A DNA stretch of 64,000 nucleotides from Neiella litorisoli (GTDB taxonomy: Bacteria; Pseudomonadota; Gammaproteobacteria; Enterobacterales; Neiellaceae), in NCBI RefSeq assembly GCF_014773395.1, contig NZ_JACXAF010000019.1, positions 1-64,000 of the forward strand, written 5' to 3'. Below, piece after piece: positions 25,732 to 35,468 of the stretch. Every line of letters begins with the position of its first letter. The stretch's first letter is position 1. The notes below the pieces were generated by a model. That model saw only the letters and a list, made by a program, of their open reading frames with translations. It ran no database searches and was not told the DNA's origin. Position numbers and translations under genes: made by a program.

Positions 25732-28341
25732 ATGGCTCAGTTACCAGCAGAAAATACACACTGTGTAGTGATCACCCCAGACAGCATCAGCGGCGATGTC
25801 GTTGAGTTCGGTCTGCCATTGCCTGCTGGCAAATATCAGCAAAACCACTTGGCTCTGGCGGATGAACAAGGCAACCCAGTTAAAGCTCAATATGAGCCCA
25901 TGAGCTTCTGGCCGGACAAATCATTACGATGGTGCAAAGTCATTCTGCAGACGCAGCCGGCCACAGATGCCATTAAGCTCTTTCCTACGAAACGAGTGGT
26001 AAACGAAGTCGCTCAGAGAACGCCGTTCATAACGCAAACATCCTCGGAACTTCGTATCCGAAGTAAGGACTTCAACTATCGTTTGAGCACCAGTGAGCTA
26101 GCGACCTTTGCAGTGTATCGCTCAGACGGCCAACAGCTTTGTCAGGCACAAGCCATTGAGCTTGAATTACCCGGCGGTACTAAGCTCCGAGCGCAAATCA
26201 ATGAAACGTCGTATCAAAGTGATTACGCCCTTACTGAGCCACTTTGCTGCGCTGTCCGAGTGGCTGGGGCGTTTCTGGCGGCAGATGAGTCGGCGCCGTT
26301 AAACTTCACCCTACAATTGAAGTTCCATTACGCCAGCAACCGGATTGATGGCAGCCTGCAATTGCACAATCCGCAAGCCGCTCAACATATTGATGGCACT
26401 TGGGATCTTGGCGATGCCAATTCAATGCAGTTCAAAGGGTTGAGCTTAATCTGGGCGAGCGACGGCTTTAGCCAGTTGAGCTGTGCTGATGAACAAAATC
26501 CACAGCAGCAATATTCAGCACAACAGGATCTGCGGGTTTATCAAGAATCCAGTGGTGGTGAAGCGTGGAACAGTCCAGTGCATGTCAATGCCGAGCAACA
26601 AGTACCCATGCAATTGCCTGGCTTTCAGCTAACATCGGACCAACACATCAGCACCGGCAAACGCATCCAGCCGTTAGTGCAAGCAACCTTCAATCAAGCG
26701 CCGAAAATAACCGTACACGCTGGCATCGATGAATTCTGGCAGCAATTTCCCTCGGCAATTGCCATTAGCAACTCCGCGCTTGAGCTGGCCTTATTTCCCT
26801 CTGAGTTTCCCGACCTATATGAACTGCAGGCGGGCGAGAAAAAGACCCAGCGCTGGTCAATGTGTCTGTCACCGGACTCAGATCAGCAACAGCGACAAAC
26901 CATCAAGCTGCCAACAGTAGCGCTAGACTCTGCGTGGGTATGCGCTTGTCATGCCATGCCATGGCTGACTGAGCAGGCCAAGTCACAACCGTTGCAAGCC
27001 GTTATCGAACAAGGTTTGTTCGGCCCCCATTCGCTGCTGGAAAAACGCGAATTGGCCGATCAGTATGGTTGGCGTAACTTTGGTGAACTCTACGCCGATC
27101 ATGAAGCGCAAGGGTATGAGGGCGACACCCTGTTCGTGTCTCACTACAACAATCAATACGACCCCGTCCTTGGCTTGCTGAACCAAGCGATTGTTCTGCA
27201 GAGCAACGAATTACGGCAACAAGCCGATGAATTGGCGCGCCACGTGTTGGATATCGACATTTATCACACCGAGCTGGATAAAGACGAATACAACCATGGC
27301 CTGTTTTGGCATACCGATCACTATCAACAAGCCAAAACCTGTACCCACCGAACTTACTCGAAGCTGCACCGCAACGATGTCTACGCCGATCATGTCGGCG
27401 GCGGCGGCCCAGGTGGCCAACATTGCTATACCACCGGCTTAACAATCCACTACTTCACCACCGGCTGTGAGGATGCCAAACAGGCGGTATTAAAGCTTGG
27501 CGATTGGATTAGCAATGTCTACGAAGGCCAAGGCACCTTAATCGAACTCTTACTGGCATGGAAAAACCGCTACCGTGCGGATTTAAAAAACCTCCTGAGC
27601 GGCCAGTATCCGCTCGATCGAGGCACTGGCAATTATATTATTGCGCTGCTCGACTGCTACAGCCTGACTGAACAACAAGCCTACTTATCTCGGGTGGCCA
27701 ACATTATTCGCAACACGGTTCACCCCAACGATGAGATCGCTGCTCGTAATTTCGATGATGTAGAAGAAACTTGGTTTTACACCGTATTCTTTCAAGCCGT
27801 GGCACGTTTCTTATGGCTTAAAACCGAGCAACAAGCGTTCGACCAAGATTTTCTCTATGCCCGCGATGCCCTGTTGCACTACGCAGATTGGATGGTCTCG
27901 CACGAAGATTTATCGTTGGTCCACCCTGAGCGACTGGAATTTCCAACACTAACTTGGACTGCGCAAGATCTTCGCAAGGTCGATTTGCTTTATTTGGCAT
28001 CGTTTTTTGCTGGCGAAACGCAACCACAATACGTGGCCAAAGCAGAGCATTGGTATCAGCAAATATGCGCGGGGCTGGAGCAGGACGACACGCGGACCCA
28101 TACCCGCGTGCTGGCAATCTTGATGCAAAACAACGGCGTTCGCGAATGGGTTCAGCAGGCCCCGCAGGTCGCCTTTCCACCTCGCGGTGAGCATGGTCAG
28201 CCACCAGCTAATAACCGTATTCGTCAAGTCGTGACGGTGAGCAAACAAGTATTCAAGGCATTAACACGATTCTCGCCGCAGCGAGAACTGGACCAAATTA
28301 ATCGCCGGTTTCCTCAACTTGCCCAACGCTGGAGGCGCTAA
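25732..28341 (+). CDS. RIFT-barrel protein related to exo-rhamnogalacturonan lyases
   Basis: An 869-residue protein. The N-terminus (VVEFGLPLPAGKYQQNHLALADEQGNP, then SFWPDKSLRWCKVIL) matches the N-terminal domain pattern of PcRGLX/YetA-like exo-lyases. A central part with WRNFGELYADHEAQGYEGDTL, HNNQYDP-like and NHGLFWHTDHY fits an (alpha/alpha)n toroid. No signal peptide is seen, so it would act in the cytoplasm unless exported in another way. Its place inside the operon, right after xrtA, points to trimming or recycling of polymer rather than plant pectin use. Activity is inferred, not shown. Confidence 0.65.
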   Translation: MAQLPAENTHCVVITPDSISGDVVEFGLPLPAGKYQQNHLALADEQGNPVKAQYEPMSFWPDKSLRWCKVILQTQPATDAIKLFPTKRVVNEVAQRTPFITQTSSELRIRSKDFNYRLSTSELATFAVYRSDGQQLCQAQAIELELPGGTKLRAQINETSYQSDYALTEPLCCAVRVAGAFLAADESAPLNFTLQLKFHYASNRIDGSLQLHNPQAAQHIDGTWDLGDANSMQFKGLSLIWASDGFSQLSCADEQNPQQQYSAQQDLRVYQESSGGEAWNSPVHVNAEQQVPMQLPGFQLTSDQHISTGKRIQPLVQATFNQAPKITVHAGIDEFWQQFPSAIAISNSALELALFPSEFPDLYELQAGEKKTQRWSMCLSPDSDQQQRQTIKLPTVALDSAWVCACHAMPWLTEQAKSQPLQAVIEQGLFGPHSLLEKRELADQYGWRNFGELYADHEAQGYEGDTLFVSHYNNQYDPVLGLLNQAIVLQSNELRQQADELARHVLDIDIYHTELDKDEYNHGLFWHTDHYQQAKTCTHRTYSKLHRNDVYADHVGGGGPGGQHCYTTGLTIHYFTTGCEDAKQAVLKLGDWISNVYEGQGTLIELLLAWKNRYRADLKNLLSGQYPLDRGTGNYIIALLDCYSLTEQQAYLSRVANIIRNTVHPNDEIAARNFDDVEETWFYTVFFQAVARFLWLKTEQQAFDQDFLYARDALLHYADWMVSHEDLSLVHPERLEFPTLTWTAQDLRKVDLLYLASFFAGETQPQYVAKAEHWYQQICAGLEQDDTRTHTRVLAILMQNNGVREWVQQAPQVAFPPRGEHGQPPANNRIRQVVTVSKQVFKALTRFSPQRELDQINRRFPQLAQRWRR

Positions 28342-29298
28342 ATGGACGTCAGCTTTATCATTCCTCATAAAGGGCGCGAAGAGATGCTGCTGGCAACATT
28401 GCACTCGATTTTGGCCCTTGAGACCGATGAATTGCAGCTGGAGATCATTATCGTCAGCCAGAATGTCAGCAACTCAGACGAGCTTGAGCAACTGTCGACT
28501 AACCAGCCAATTCGCATCATTCGTCACCAAGGTAAAACCATTTCGGAAATGCGTAATGTTGGGGTAACGCACGCGCTCGGCCAATACCTGGCATTTCTAG
28601 ATGCTGATGTGGCGTTATCGGCAAACTGGCTGCAGGTCATGCTCGCGACCATGGCGCAACGGCCCAACACAGTGTTAGTCAGTGCCCATCAAGTCGAAGG
28701 CGACAACGCCCCGCCACTGGAAAAAATTCGCACCGCATTGAGCAATGCCGAATTGGACTGCGCAGTGACTTTCTTACCGGGCCGAAACCTGTTCTTGAAG
28801 CGCGATACCTTCACCAAACTCGGCGGCTTTCCTGAGCATTTGGTCACTTGCGAAGATTACTATTTTACCGAGCGCGCCAGTCAGCTCGGCGAATTGTTCT
28901 ATACCTCGGCGGCCAGTTATGTCCACCTTGGCGAAGACAAGGTCTATCAAGACATGTTCCATAAAGAGATCTGGCGAGGACAAAGCAACCTTGCATCAAT
29001 CAAGGGCCGCACCATCCCTCTGCGAGAATGGCCCAGTTTTATTGTGCCGCCGGCGCTGCTGGCATTGCTGCTACTCACTGTCATTAGTGCGGCATTGGGC
29101 GCTTGGTCATTATCAGCGCTCGGCTTGCTGTTGTTTTTCATGCCGGTCGCCGCTTACAGTTGGCGTCTCAAGCGATTGGTCGGCGCCTCAGTGCCACTCT
29201 CCAAAGTCCTGCAATTTTATAGTATGTTTTTTCCTGCGCGGGCAATTGGCACCCTCAGCGGGGCATTAAAAGAAGTCAAAACCACAAGCCACGGCTAG
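28342..29298 (+). CDS. GT2 glycosyltransferase with C-terminal membrane helices
   Basis: A 318-residue GT-A enzyme. It starts one base after the preceding stop (GGAGGCG upstream). It has VSFIIPHKGREEML, FLDADVAL as the DxD equivalent, and GGFPEHLVTCEDYYFTERA in the acceptor region, with two membrane helices near 235-275. The sugar is unknown. Inside the XrtA plus operon. Confidence 0.85.
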   Translation: MDVSFIIPHKGREEMLLATLHSILALETDELQLEIIIVSQNVSNSDELEQLSTNQPIRIIRHQGKTISEMRNVGVTHALGQYLAFLDADVALSANWLQVMLATMAQRPNTVLVSAHQVEGDNAPPLEKIRTALSNAELDCAVTFLPGRNLFLKRDTFTKLGGFPEHLVTCEDYYFTERASQLGELFYTSAASYVHLGEDKVYQDMFHKEIWRGQSNLASIKGRTIPLREWPSFIVPPALLALLLLTVISAALGAWSLSALGLLLFFMPVAAYSWRLKRLVGASVPLSKVLQFYSMFFPARAIGTLSGALKEVKTTSHG

Positions 29299-29308
29299 CA
29301 AGGGATTT

Positions 29309-30433
29309 ATGAGCACTCAACGCAACGTTTTACAGTTTATTTGCCCAACCGGCTTCTACGGCGCAGAGCGCTGGATCTTGGCTTTGGCCAAACACCTTCC
29401 AGAGCATCATATTCGCAGCGATTTGGCAGTGACCTTAGAAACCGACTCGAAAGATTTAGAGCTGGTCAAGCAATTCAAAGCCTGTTGCGGCGAAGCCTTT
29501 GAGCTGCCAATGAAAAATCGCTTTGATTTGTCTGTGGTGACGCAATTGGTTGAGCTGATCCGCGAGCGCCAAATCGACATCATCCACACCCACGGCTACA
29601 AGTCCGACATCATTGGTGTGCTGGCCGCACGCAAAGCCGGCATTCCTTGCGTAGTCACTCCGCACGGTTTTGAAAATGCTCGCGATCTGAAACTACGCTT
29701 GTTTATTTGGCTGGGCTGCAAAGCCATGACTTACGCCGAAGCGGTGGCGCCACTTTCGCAAGCGTTATGTGAAGACTCGCGGCGGGTTGGCGTTAAAGAG
29801 CAACGTTTGCACTACATTCAAAACGGCGTTGATTTGAGTGAAATTGAAGCGATTCGCCAATCGGATCGAGTCGCCGCCAAAGCGCCAGCCAGCAAACGCA
29901 TTGGCTTTATTGGCCAAATGATATCTCGTAAGAATATCCGCGATATCCTCGATATTTTTAACACCATGGCTGGCGACGATCCAAATCTGGAGCTGGTATT
30001 GCTCGGCGACGGCGATGAGCGCCAAGCGCTCGAACAATACAGTCAGCAGTTACCGCATCATCAACGCATCAAGTTTCTCGGCTTTCGCGATGACCGCTTG
30101 GAGCTGTTGAAAAGCTTCGATCTGTTCGTCATGTCCTCCACGCTAGAGGGGATCCCACGTTGCCTGATGGAAGCGTGCGCCATGGAAACGCCAATCGCCG
30201 CTTACGACATCCCTGGCATCGATCAGCTCATTGAACATCAACAAACGGGGCTGTTGGCGCCGCTCGGTGACAAGGCAGCATTACAACAATGCTGGCAACA
30301 GCTATTAGACAACCCAGCCGAGGCGAAACAACTTGGCGTTAATGCTCGGTTGTTTGTTGAAGAGCACTTTTCAGCCAAACGGATGGCTCGCGAATATGAT
30401 GAGCTATTCCGTCAACTGCTCGGGGATTCTTAA
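29309..30433 (+). CDS. GT4 glycosyltransferase
   Basis: A 374-residue GT-B enzyme. FICPTGFYGAERWIL is the N-terminal loop. The donor domain shows KRIGFIGQMISRKNIRDIL, LLGDGDERQALE and SSTLEGIPRCLMEACAMETPI with the retaining-GT4 EGxPxxxxEA pattern. AAGGGA precedes the ATG by 6 bases. Co-transcribed with its neighbours, 10-base gap on the left and 1-base gap on the right. Confidence 0.88.
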   Translation: MSTQRNVLQFICPTGFYGAERWILALAKHLPEHHIRSDLAVTLETDSKDLELVKQFKACCGEAFELPMKNRFDLSVVTQLVELIRERQIDIIHTHGYKSDIIGVLAARKAGIPCVVTPHGFENARDLKLRLFIWLGCKAMTYAEAVAPLSQALCEDSRRVGVKEQRLHYIQNGVDLSEIEAIRQSDRVAAKAPASKRIGFIGQMISRKNIRDILDIFNTMAGDDPNLELVLLGDGDERQALEQYSQQLPHHQRIKFLGFRDDRLELLKSFDLFVMSSTLEGIPRCLMEACAMETPIAAYDIPGIDQLIEHQQTGLLAPLGDKAALQQCWQQLLDNPAEAKQLGVNARLFVEEHFSAKRMAREYDELFRQLLGDS

Positions 30434-30434
30434 T

Positions 30435-31448
30435 ATGGCTACTTCGGCGCGCAAGGATGTGTTGTTTGTAGTGTCAATCGACACCGAAGAAGAATGGGAC
30501 TGGGAAGGCCCCTTTCCAGAGCAAAACTGCTCGGTCAGCAACATTCAAAACGTCCCGAAGTTCCACCGATTTCTTAGCGATTGTGGTGTACGGCCGACTT
30601 ACTTCGTCGATTATGCCGTTGCCTCAATGCCCGAGGCCGCCAAGACCTTGAAGTCCGTGTTGGACATTGGCGACAGCGAGCTCGGCGCCCATTTACATCC
30701 GTGGTGCAACCCTCCCTATACCGGCGAGACCGGTGAATTTGAATCTCATGTGGTGAATCTGCCACGGCAGTTGGTTGCTGATAAGCTCGATGAGCTGATG
30801 GCCAAGTTGCTCACTGAATTTGGCAGTTCCCCCAAGTCTTTTCGCACCGGCCGCTGGGGCATTGATGGCAAAGTACTAGAACTGCTGATAGAGCGCGGTA
30901 TCGAAGTCGATTCCAGCGTCTACCCCTTTTATCGCAACAGCTATTTCTCTTGCTTTCCGAGCCCGACCGATGCCTATTGGCCGAATGTAGCCAATCCATT
31001 GCAGCCCGGCAGTCAACGCGACATCATGGAGTTGCCGGTATCGGTGGGCTTCAACCGCAGTAACTATGAGCTATGTGAGCGCATCCATCACCGCTTGTCT
31101 AACTCGGCCTTCGGCAAACTCCGATTTATCGGCTTTCTTTGGCACCTGAAACTGCTGCGCAAACTTTACCTGACGCCAGAGCTATGCAACGGCGCCGAGA
31201 TGGTGAACCTTTGCGACTCGCTACTCAGCAAAGATCAACCCGTGCTGCATATGTATTTGCACAGCTCCAGCTTGATTAAGGGGCAAACAGGCTTGATGGA
31301 GGCCGACTTGGGTTTTAAAACCATTTGTGAGCGAATCAAACAAGTGCTCGATCACTTGAATAAAAAGGCAAATGTGAACTTTTGCACCGTCTCAGAAGCC
31401 GCCAGCATCTTAAGAACCCGAAATGGCCAAGGAGCATTGCTACGATGA
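30435..31448 (+). CDS. Polysaccharide deacetylase-like protein (NodB fold)
   Basis: About 337 residues from the ATG at 30435; a longer frame overlaps the GT4 gene and is rejected. VLFVVSIDTEEEWDWEG carries the first Asp of a NodB fold, PTYFVDYAV the next strand, and ELGAHLHPWCNPPY a plausible His metal site, with SFRTGRWGID further on. A second deacetylase beside the 22180 gene suggests two sites or two polymers are edited. The stop overlaps the FemAB start (ATGA). Confidence 0.75.
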   Translation: MATSARKDVLFVVSIDTEEEWDWEGPFPEQNCSVSNIQNVPKFHRFLSDCGVRPTYFVDYAVASMPEAAKTLKSVLDIGDSELGAHLHPWCNPPYTGETGEFESHVVNLPRQLVADKLDELMAKLLTEFGSSPKSFRTGRWGIDGKVLELLIERGIEVDSSVYPFYRNSYFSCFPSPTDAYWPNVANPLQPGSQRDIMELPVSVGFNRSNYELCERIHHRLSNSAFGKLRFIGFLWHLKLLRKLYLTPELCNGAEMVNLCDSLLSKDQPVLHMYLHSSSLIKGQTGLMEADLGFKTICERIKQVLDHLNKKANVNFCTVSEAASILRTRNGQGALLR

Positions 31449-32521
31449 CACTATCCATCGCATTAGCAGCCAGCAGCGATCAGCAACAATGGGATGATTT
31501 TGTCAGCACTCAGGCTAGTGCATCGCCCTATCACCGTTTCGCTTGGGGGCAAGCTGTATCGTCAGCCTATGGCTTTACGCCCCGATATTTTGTCGCCAAA
31601 CAGGACCAGCAAATTGTGGGCATACTGCCAACCATTGCCATGGCCAAGCCGCTACTCAAAAACAAACTCTGCTCACTGCCCTACTGCGATGTGGCGGGAC
31701 CATTAGCGACCGACGATAAAATCGCGAATGAACTTATTATGTCGGCCAACCAATATGCCGCTCAAAACAAGCTGGCAACAATGCAGCTGAGGCGGTTAGC
31801 ATCACACGATGAATCGGAGCCAGAACAACAATGGCAAGGTCATAAAGTCAGTATGCAAATGGCGCTTCCCGAGACTTCCGATGCGCTGCTGGCAAGTTTC
31901 AAGTCAAAATTGAGAAGCCAAATCCGCAAAGCAGAGAAGAATGGTTTGCATGCTGAAACTGGCGTCTCAGAAAAATTGTTGCAGGATTTCTATGAAGTCA
32001 TGCTGGTCAATATGCGCGCTTTGGGCTCGCCAATTCACAGCTACCAATGGTTTCAGGCAATCATCAATCACTACCAAAGTCAGTGCTTACTATCAGTAGT
32101 TTATAAAGATGATATTGCTGTTGGCGGTGGCTTGATTTTGAAAAATGGCACCAGCGCCGCTATTCCATGGGCTTCAACGAAAGCTGAATTCAACCGCCTC
32201 GCTCCCAATATGTTGCTCTATTGGTCACTGCTGGCCCATTGCGCGGACCATGGTATTGAACGGTTTGATTTTGGCCGCTCGACCTTTGGCGAAGGCACCT
32301 TCAAATTCAAAACCCAATGGGGTGCGAAACCTCACCTGTTGGTATGGGACGACTACCACAAGGGCCAATTGGCCGCGGACTTACCAGTGATAAACAAGGC
32401 TGGTGCCGATTCCAAACTTAGTGGTATGGTTAAATCTTGGGTAGTTGGTGGCTGGCAACGGTTACCACTGCAGTTGACAGGGTCTCTCGGGCCAAAGCTG
32501 AGAAAGTATATCGATCTGTAG
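31445..32521 (+). CDS. XrtA-associated FemAB family protein
   Basis: A 358-residue protein with the FemAB/GNAT-like double fold. The ATG at 31445 is chosen because of the ATGA overlap with the deacetylase-like gene. Features are YHRFAWGQAVSSAYGF near the start, KSKLRSQIRKAEKNGL, and FDFGRSTFGEGTFKFKTQWGA near the end. In XrtA loci this family is constant; it may transfer aminoacyl groups to sugar or peptide, but this is not proved for the family. Confidence 0.88.
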   Translation: MTLSIALAASSDQQQWDDFVSTQASASPYHRFAWGQAVSSAYGFTPRYFVAKQDQQIVGILPTIAMAKPLLKNKLCSLPYCDVAGPLATDDKIANELIMSANQYAAQNKLATMQLRRLASHDESEPEQQWQGHKVSMQMALPETSDALLASFKSKLRSQIRKAEKNGLHAETGVSEKLLQDFYEVMLVNMRALGSPIHSYQWFQAIINHYQSQCLLSVVYKDDIAVGGGLILKNGTSAAIPWASTKAEFNRLAPNMLLYWSLLAHCADHGIERFDFGRSTFGEGTFKFKTQWGAKPHLLVWDDYHKGQLAADLPVINKAGADSKLSGMVKSWVVGGWQRLPLQLTGSLGPKLRKYIDL

Positions 32522-32531
32522 GGACGCAGGC

Positions 32532-34430
32532 ATGTGTGGAATAGCAGGATTTAGCCAATTTAATCATGTCGAAGGGGACATCGATACACTCAAGCAAATG
32601 GGGCTTGCCATTAAGCACCGAGGGCCCGATGCCGGCGGCGAATACCTCGACCAGCACGTTGGTCTCGCCCATCGCCGTCTGGCCATCCTTGATTTGACCG
32701 AAGCGGGCAACCAGCCCATGTTTTCCGCCGATGAGCAGCTTGTCATTGTTTTCAACGGTGAAATCTACAACTTTTTAGAGCATCGCGAAGCGCTCGAAAA
32801 AGATGGTTACCAATTCAAATCTCACAGCGATACCGAAGTCATTCTGGCCCTCTATCAGCGCGATGGTGTCGATTGCTTACAACACCTCAACGGTATGTTT
32901 GCGTTTGCCCTTTGGGATAAAACCAAGCAACAGCTGTTTATCGCCCGCGATCGTTTAGGTAAAAAGCCGCTTTACTATTATGAGCAAAATGGTCGCTTTG
33001 CCTTTGGCTCTGAGATCAAAGCCCTTCTCGAGCTCGATGATATTCCCCGCGATATTCGCTTGGATGCGGTGTACGACTTTTTTGCCTATCAGTACATTCC
33101 CGATCCCAAGAGCATTTTCCAGCACATTCACAAGCTTCCGCCAGCACACTACATGACGGTATCTGCCGCCGGCATTGATATTCGCAAGTACTGGGATTTG
33201 TCGATGGCAACAACCTCGCAAGCATCGGCAACAGCGCTGACCGATGAGTTAGTCGACATTCTTACCGACTGCACCAAACGGCGGATGATTTCAGATGTGC
33301 CACTCGGGGCGTTTCTGAGCGGTGGCGTCGACTCCAGCGGCGTTGTTGCGCTGATGGCAAACAACAGCGACAGCCCAGTTAAAACCTGCTCCATCGGTTT
33401 TGATGAAAAGAAATTCAACGAAACTGAATTTGCCCAAATTGTGGCAAAACAATATCAAACCGAGCACCACGAATTTACCGTTCACCAAAACGTTAAAGAC
33501 AACTTAGAGCACATTGTCAGTTACTTTGATGAGCCGTTCGCTGATCCGTCGTTAGTACCAACTTACTTCGTCTCCGAGCTGGCAAGGCAACAAGTGACCG
33601 TCGCCATTGCCGGTGATGGTGGCGATGAGGTATTTGCAGGCTACGAGAAATACTCGGTCGATGCGGTCGAAAACAAGCTCCGCAACGCGGTACCACGATT
33701 CATTCGCAAGAACCTGTTCCCGCCTTTAGCAAGTTTACTGTCACACAGTAGCTGGAATGTCTGTCGCCGCGGCAAATCGCTGCTGACGAGTCTTAGCGCA
33801 GAGCCTGACATGGGCTTTTACATGTCCAATGCGCAAATTGAAGACCGTCAGTGGAATGCGCTGCTAAAGCCCGAACACCAAGCCACACTGGCCAATTACC
33901 ATCCGTCGACAATAACCACCGACGCCTATCAACAAGCGGACGGTCCGGATCACCTTGCGAAAATCCTGTACACCGACATGAAGACCTATCTCACCGGTGG
34001 CATTTTGGTGAAAGTGGATCGCATGAGCATGGCCAATTCGTTAGAAGTCCGAGCGCCAATTCTAGACAAAGAAACCATCGAGTTTGCAGCCAAGTTACCA
34101 AGCGATCTGAAGTTTCATGAGGGTGACAAGAAACACATCCTCAAAAATGCATTTAAGCGGTTCTTGCCCGATGACATTCTTTACCGCAAAAAAATGGGCT
34201 TTTCCGTGCCTCTGGCCAGTTGGTTTAGAGGAGAAATCAAGGAACTCGCAGAGCATTACATTCTGCGTTCAGAGCAGGGTCTAGCGACCTACTTTGATAT
34301 GGATGAAGTGCGCAAGATCTGGTTTCAGCACCAATCTGAACGCTATGACCACGGCGCCCTGCTTTGGAGTATGTTGATGTTTCAGATGTGGTGGCACAAG
34401 TACGCCCAGCCAGAGTCCGCTGAGGCCTAG
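32532..34430 (+). CDS. XrtA-associated amidotransferase (asparagine synthase-like)
   Basis: A 632-residue protein with an N-terminal glutaminase domain (MCGIAGF, Cys2 nucleophile, then HRRLAILDL and VFNGEIYNF) and an AsnB-type synthetase domain (GAFLSGGVDSSGVVALM P-loop, AIAGDGGDEVFAGY, KVDRMSMANSLEVRAPI). In XrtA loci this family is thought to amidate a uronic acid of the polysaccharide rather than make asparagine; that is inference. It follows FemAB by 10 bases. Confidence 0.9.
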   Translation: MCGIAGFSQFNHVEGDIDTLKQMGLAIKHRGPDAGGEYLDQHVGLAHRRLAILDLTEAGNQPMFSADEQLVIVFNGEIYNFLEHREALEKDGYQFKSHSDTEVILALYQRDGVDCLQHLNGMFAFALWDKTKQQLFIARDRLGKKPLYYYEQNGRFAFGSEIKALLELDDIPRDIRLDAVYDFFAYQYIPDPKSIFQHIHKLPPAHYMTVSAAGIDIRKYWDLSMATTSQASATALTDELVDILTDCTKRRMISDVPLGAFLSGGVDSSGVVALMANNSDSPVKTCSIGFDEKKFNETEFAQIVAKQYQTEHHEFTVHQNVKDNLEHIVSYFDEPFADPSLVPTYFVSELARQQVTVAIAGDGGDEVFAGYEKYSVDAVENKLRNAVPRFIRKNLFPPLASLLSHSSWNVCRRGKSLLTSLSAEPDMGFYMSNAQIEDRQWNALLKPEHQATLANYHPSTITTDAYQQADGPDHLAKILYTDMKTYLTGGILVKVDRMSMANSLEVRAPILDKETIEFAAKLPSDLKFHEGDKKHILKNAFKRFLPDDILYRKKMGFSVPLASWFRGEIKELAEHYILRSEQGLATYFDMDEVRKIWFQHQSERYDHGALLWSMLMFQMWWHKYAQPESAEA

Positions 34431-34436
34431 CTCTAG

Positions 34437-35468
34437 ATGTTAGGTCGTATCTACTATCTCGATGTGTTGCGAGCACTAGCGATTATGCTGGTCTTTACCG
34501 CACATACCGTCAGTAGCTTTGGCAAGGCACCTGACTTAGTGCCTTTGGGGTTCGGTGGTTCTGGAGTCGACCTATTCTTTATGTTGTCGGGCTGGCTCAT
34601 CGGCTCGCAGTTATTCGCCGAACAAAAGAAATTCGGCAACATCGATGTCAAACGCTTCTGGGCTCGACGCTGGATGCGGACGCTACCCGCCTATTTCTTC
34701 GTGCTGTCGTTTACCTTGGTACAGTTATACAGCACCAAAGAGAGCGTCCCCAATCCCCTGCCATTCTTTGTTTTTCTGCAGAATTACAATCACCTCAACT
34801 ACTTTACCGTCAGCTGGTCGTTGTGCGTTGAAGAGCAGTTCTACTTAGTGATCGCGCCGCTGTTGCTCTATTTGGGCCGACTGCACCGTCATTATCAAAC
34901 GGCCATCCTAGTCATTTTGCTGTTGCTACCTTCTTTGTTCCGCGCAATGGGCTGGTACAGCCACTATGAGCAAACCCATGTGCGATGGGATTGCTGTCTA
35001 ATCGGCGTGCTATTAGCACAGTGTTATTTCCAGTACCCAGCGTTCTGGCAAAAAGCAAAAGGTTACGCAACGCCGCTTTTGTTTATTTCTGCTGCGGCTT
35101 ATCTCAGCTGCTTTGTTTTTCGTTGGTTCCCGCCGTTTGAAGGTTACCGTGATCCGAGCTTTTTATTACTCGGTGTCATCTTTGCTGGCATGGTGTTCTT
35201 TGCCGTCACCACCAAGGTGCAGCACAAACCCATGGGCTATAGCGTTGTTATGCTCATTTCCACTCGCTCCTATTCGATGTATTTGCTCCACCCAGAAGCA
35301 TTGGCATTACTTCGCAGATTTGGCGATGAGTTACCTTTTTTGCTGTACTACGGCATCGCTCTGGCGGTCACCCTCGTGATTTCAGAGTTTCTTTATCGTT
35401 GGGTCGAGATCCCGTTTATAAATATGCGGTCCAACTTTAGCTTTTCTCAAAAAAGGGTATCGGTGTAA
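34437..35468 (+). CDS. Acyltransferase family 3 membrane protein (OafA-like)
   Basis: A 343-residue multi-pass protein with YYLDVLRALAIMLVFTAHTV (catalytic His in the first helix region) and GVDLFFMLSGWLIG, the acyltransferase-3 signature, and around ten hydrophobic segments. It probably O-acetylates sugars at the inner membrane. ATG at 34437, six bases after the amidotransferase stop. Confidence 0.88.
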   Translation: MLGRIYYLDVLRALAIMLVFTAHTVSSFGKAPDLVPLGFGGSGVDLFFMLSGWLIGSQLFAEQKKFGNIDVKRFWARRWMRTLPAYFFVLSFTLVQLYSTKESVPNPLPFFVFLQNYNHLNYFTVSWSLCVEEQFYLVIAPLLLYLGRLHRHYQTAILVILLLLPSLFRAMGWYSHYEQTHVRWDCCLIGVLLAQCYFQYPAFWQKAKGYATPLLFISAAAYLSCFVFRWFPPFEGYRDPSFLLLGVIFAGMVFFAVTTKVQHKPMGYSVVMLISTRSYSMYLLHPEALALLRRFGDELPFLLYYGIALAVTLVISEFLYRWVEIPFINMRSNFSFSQKRVSV

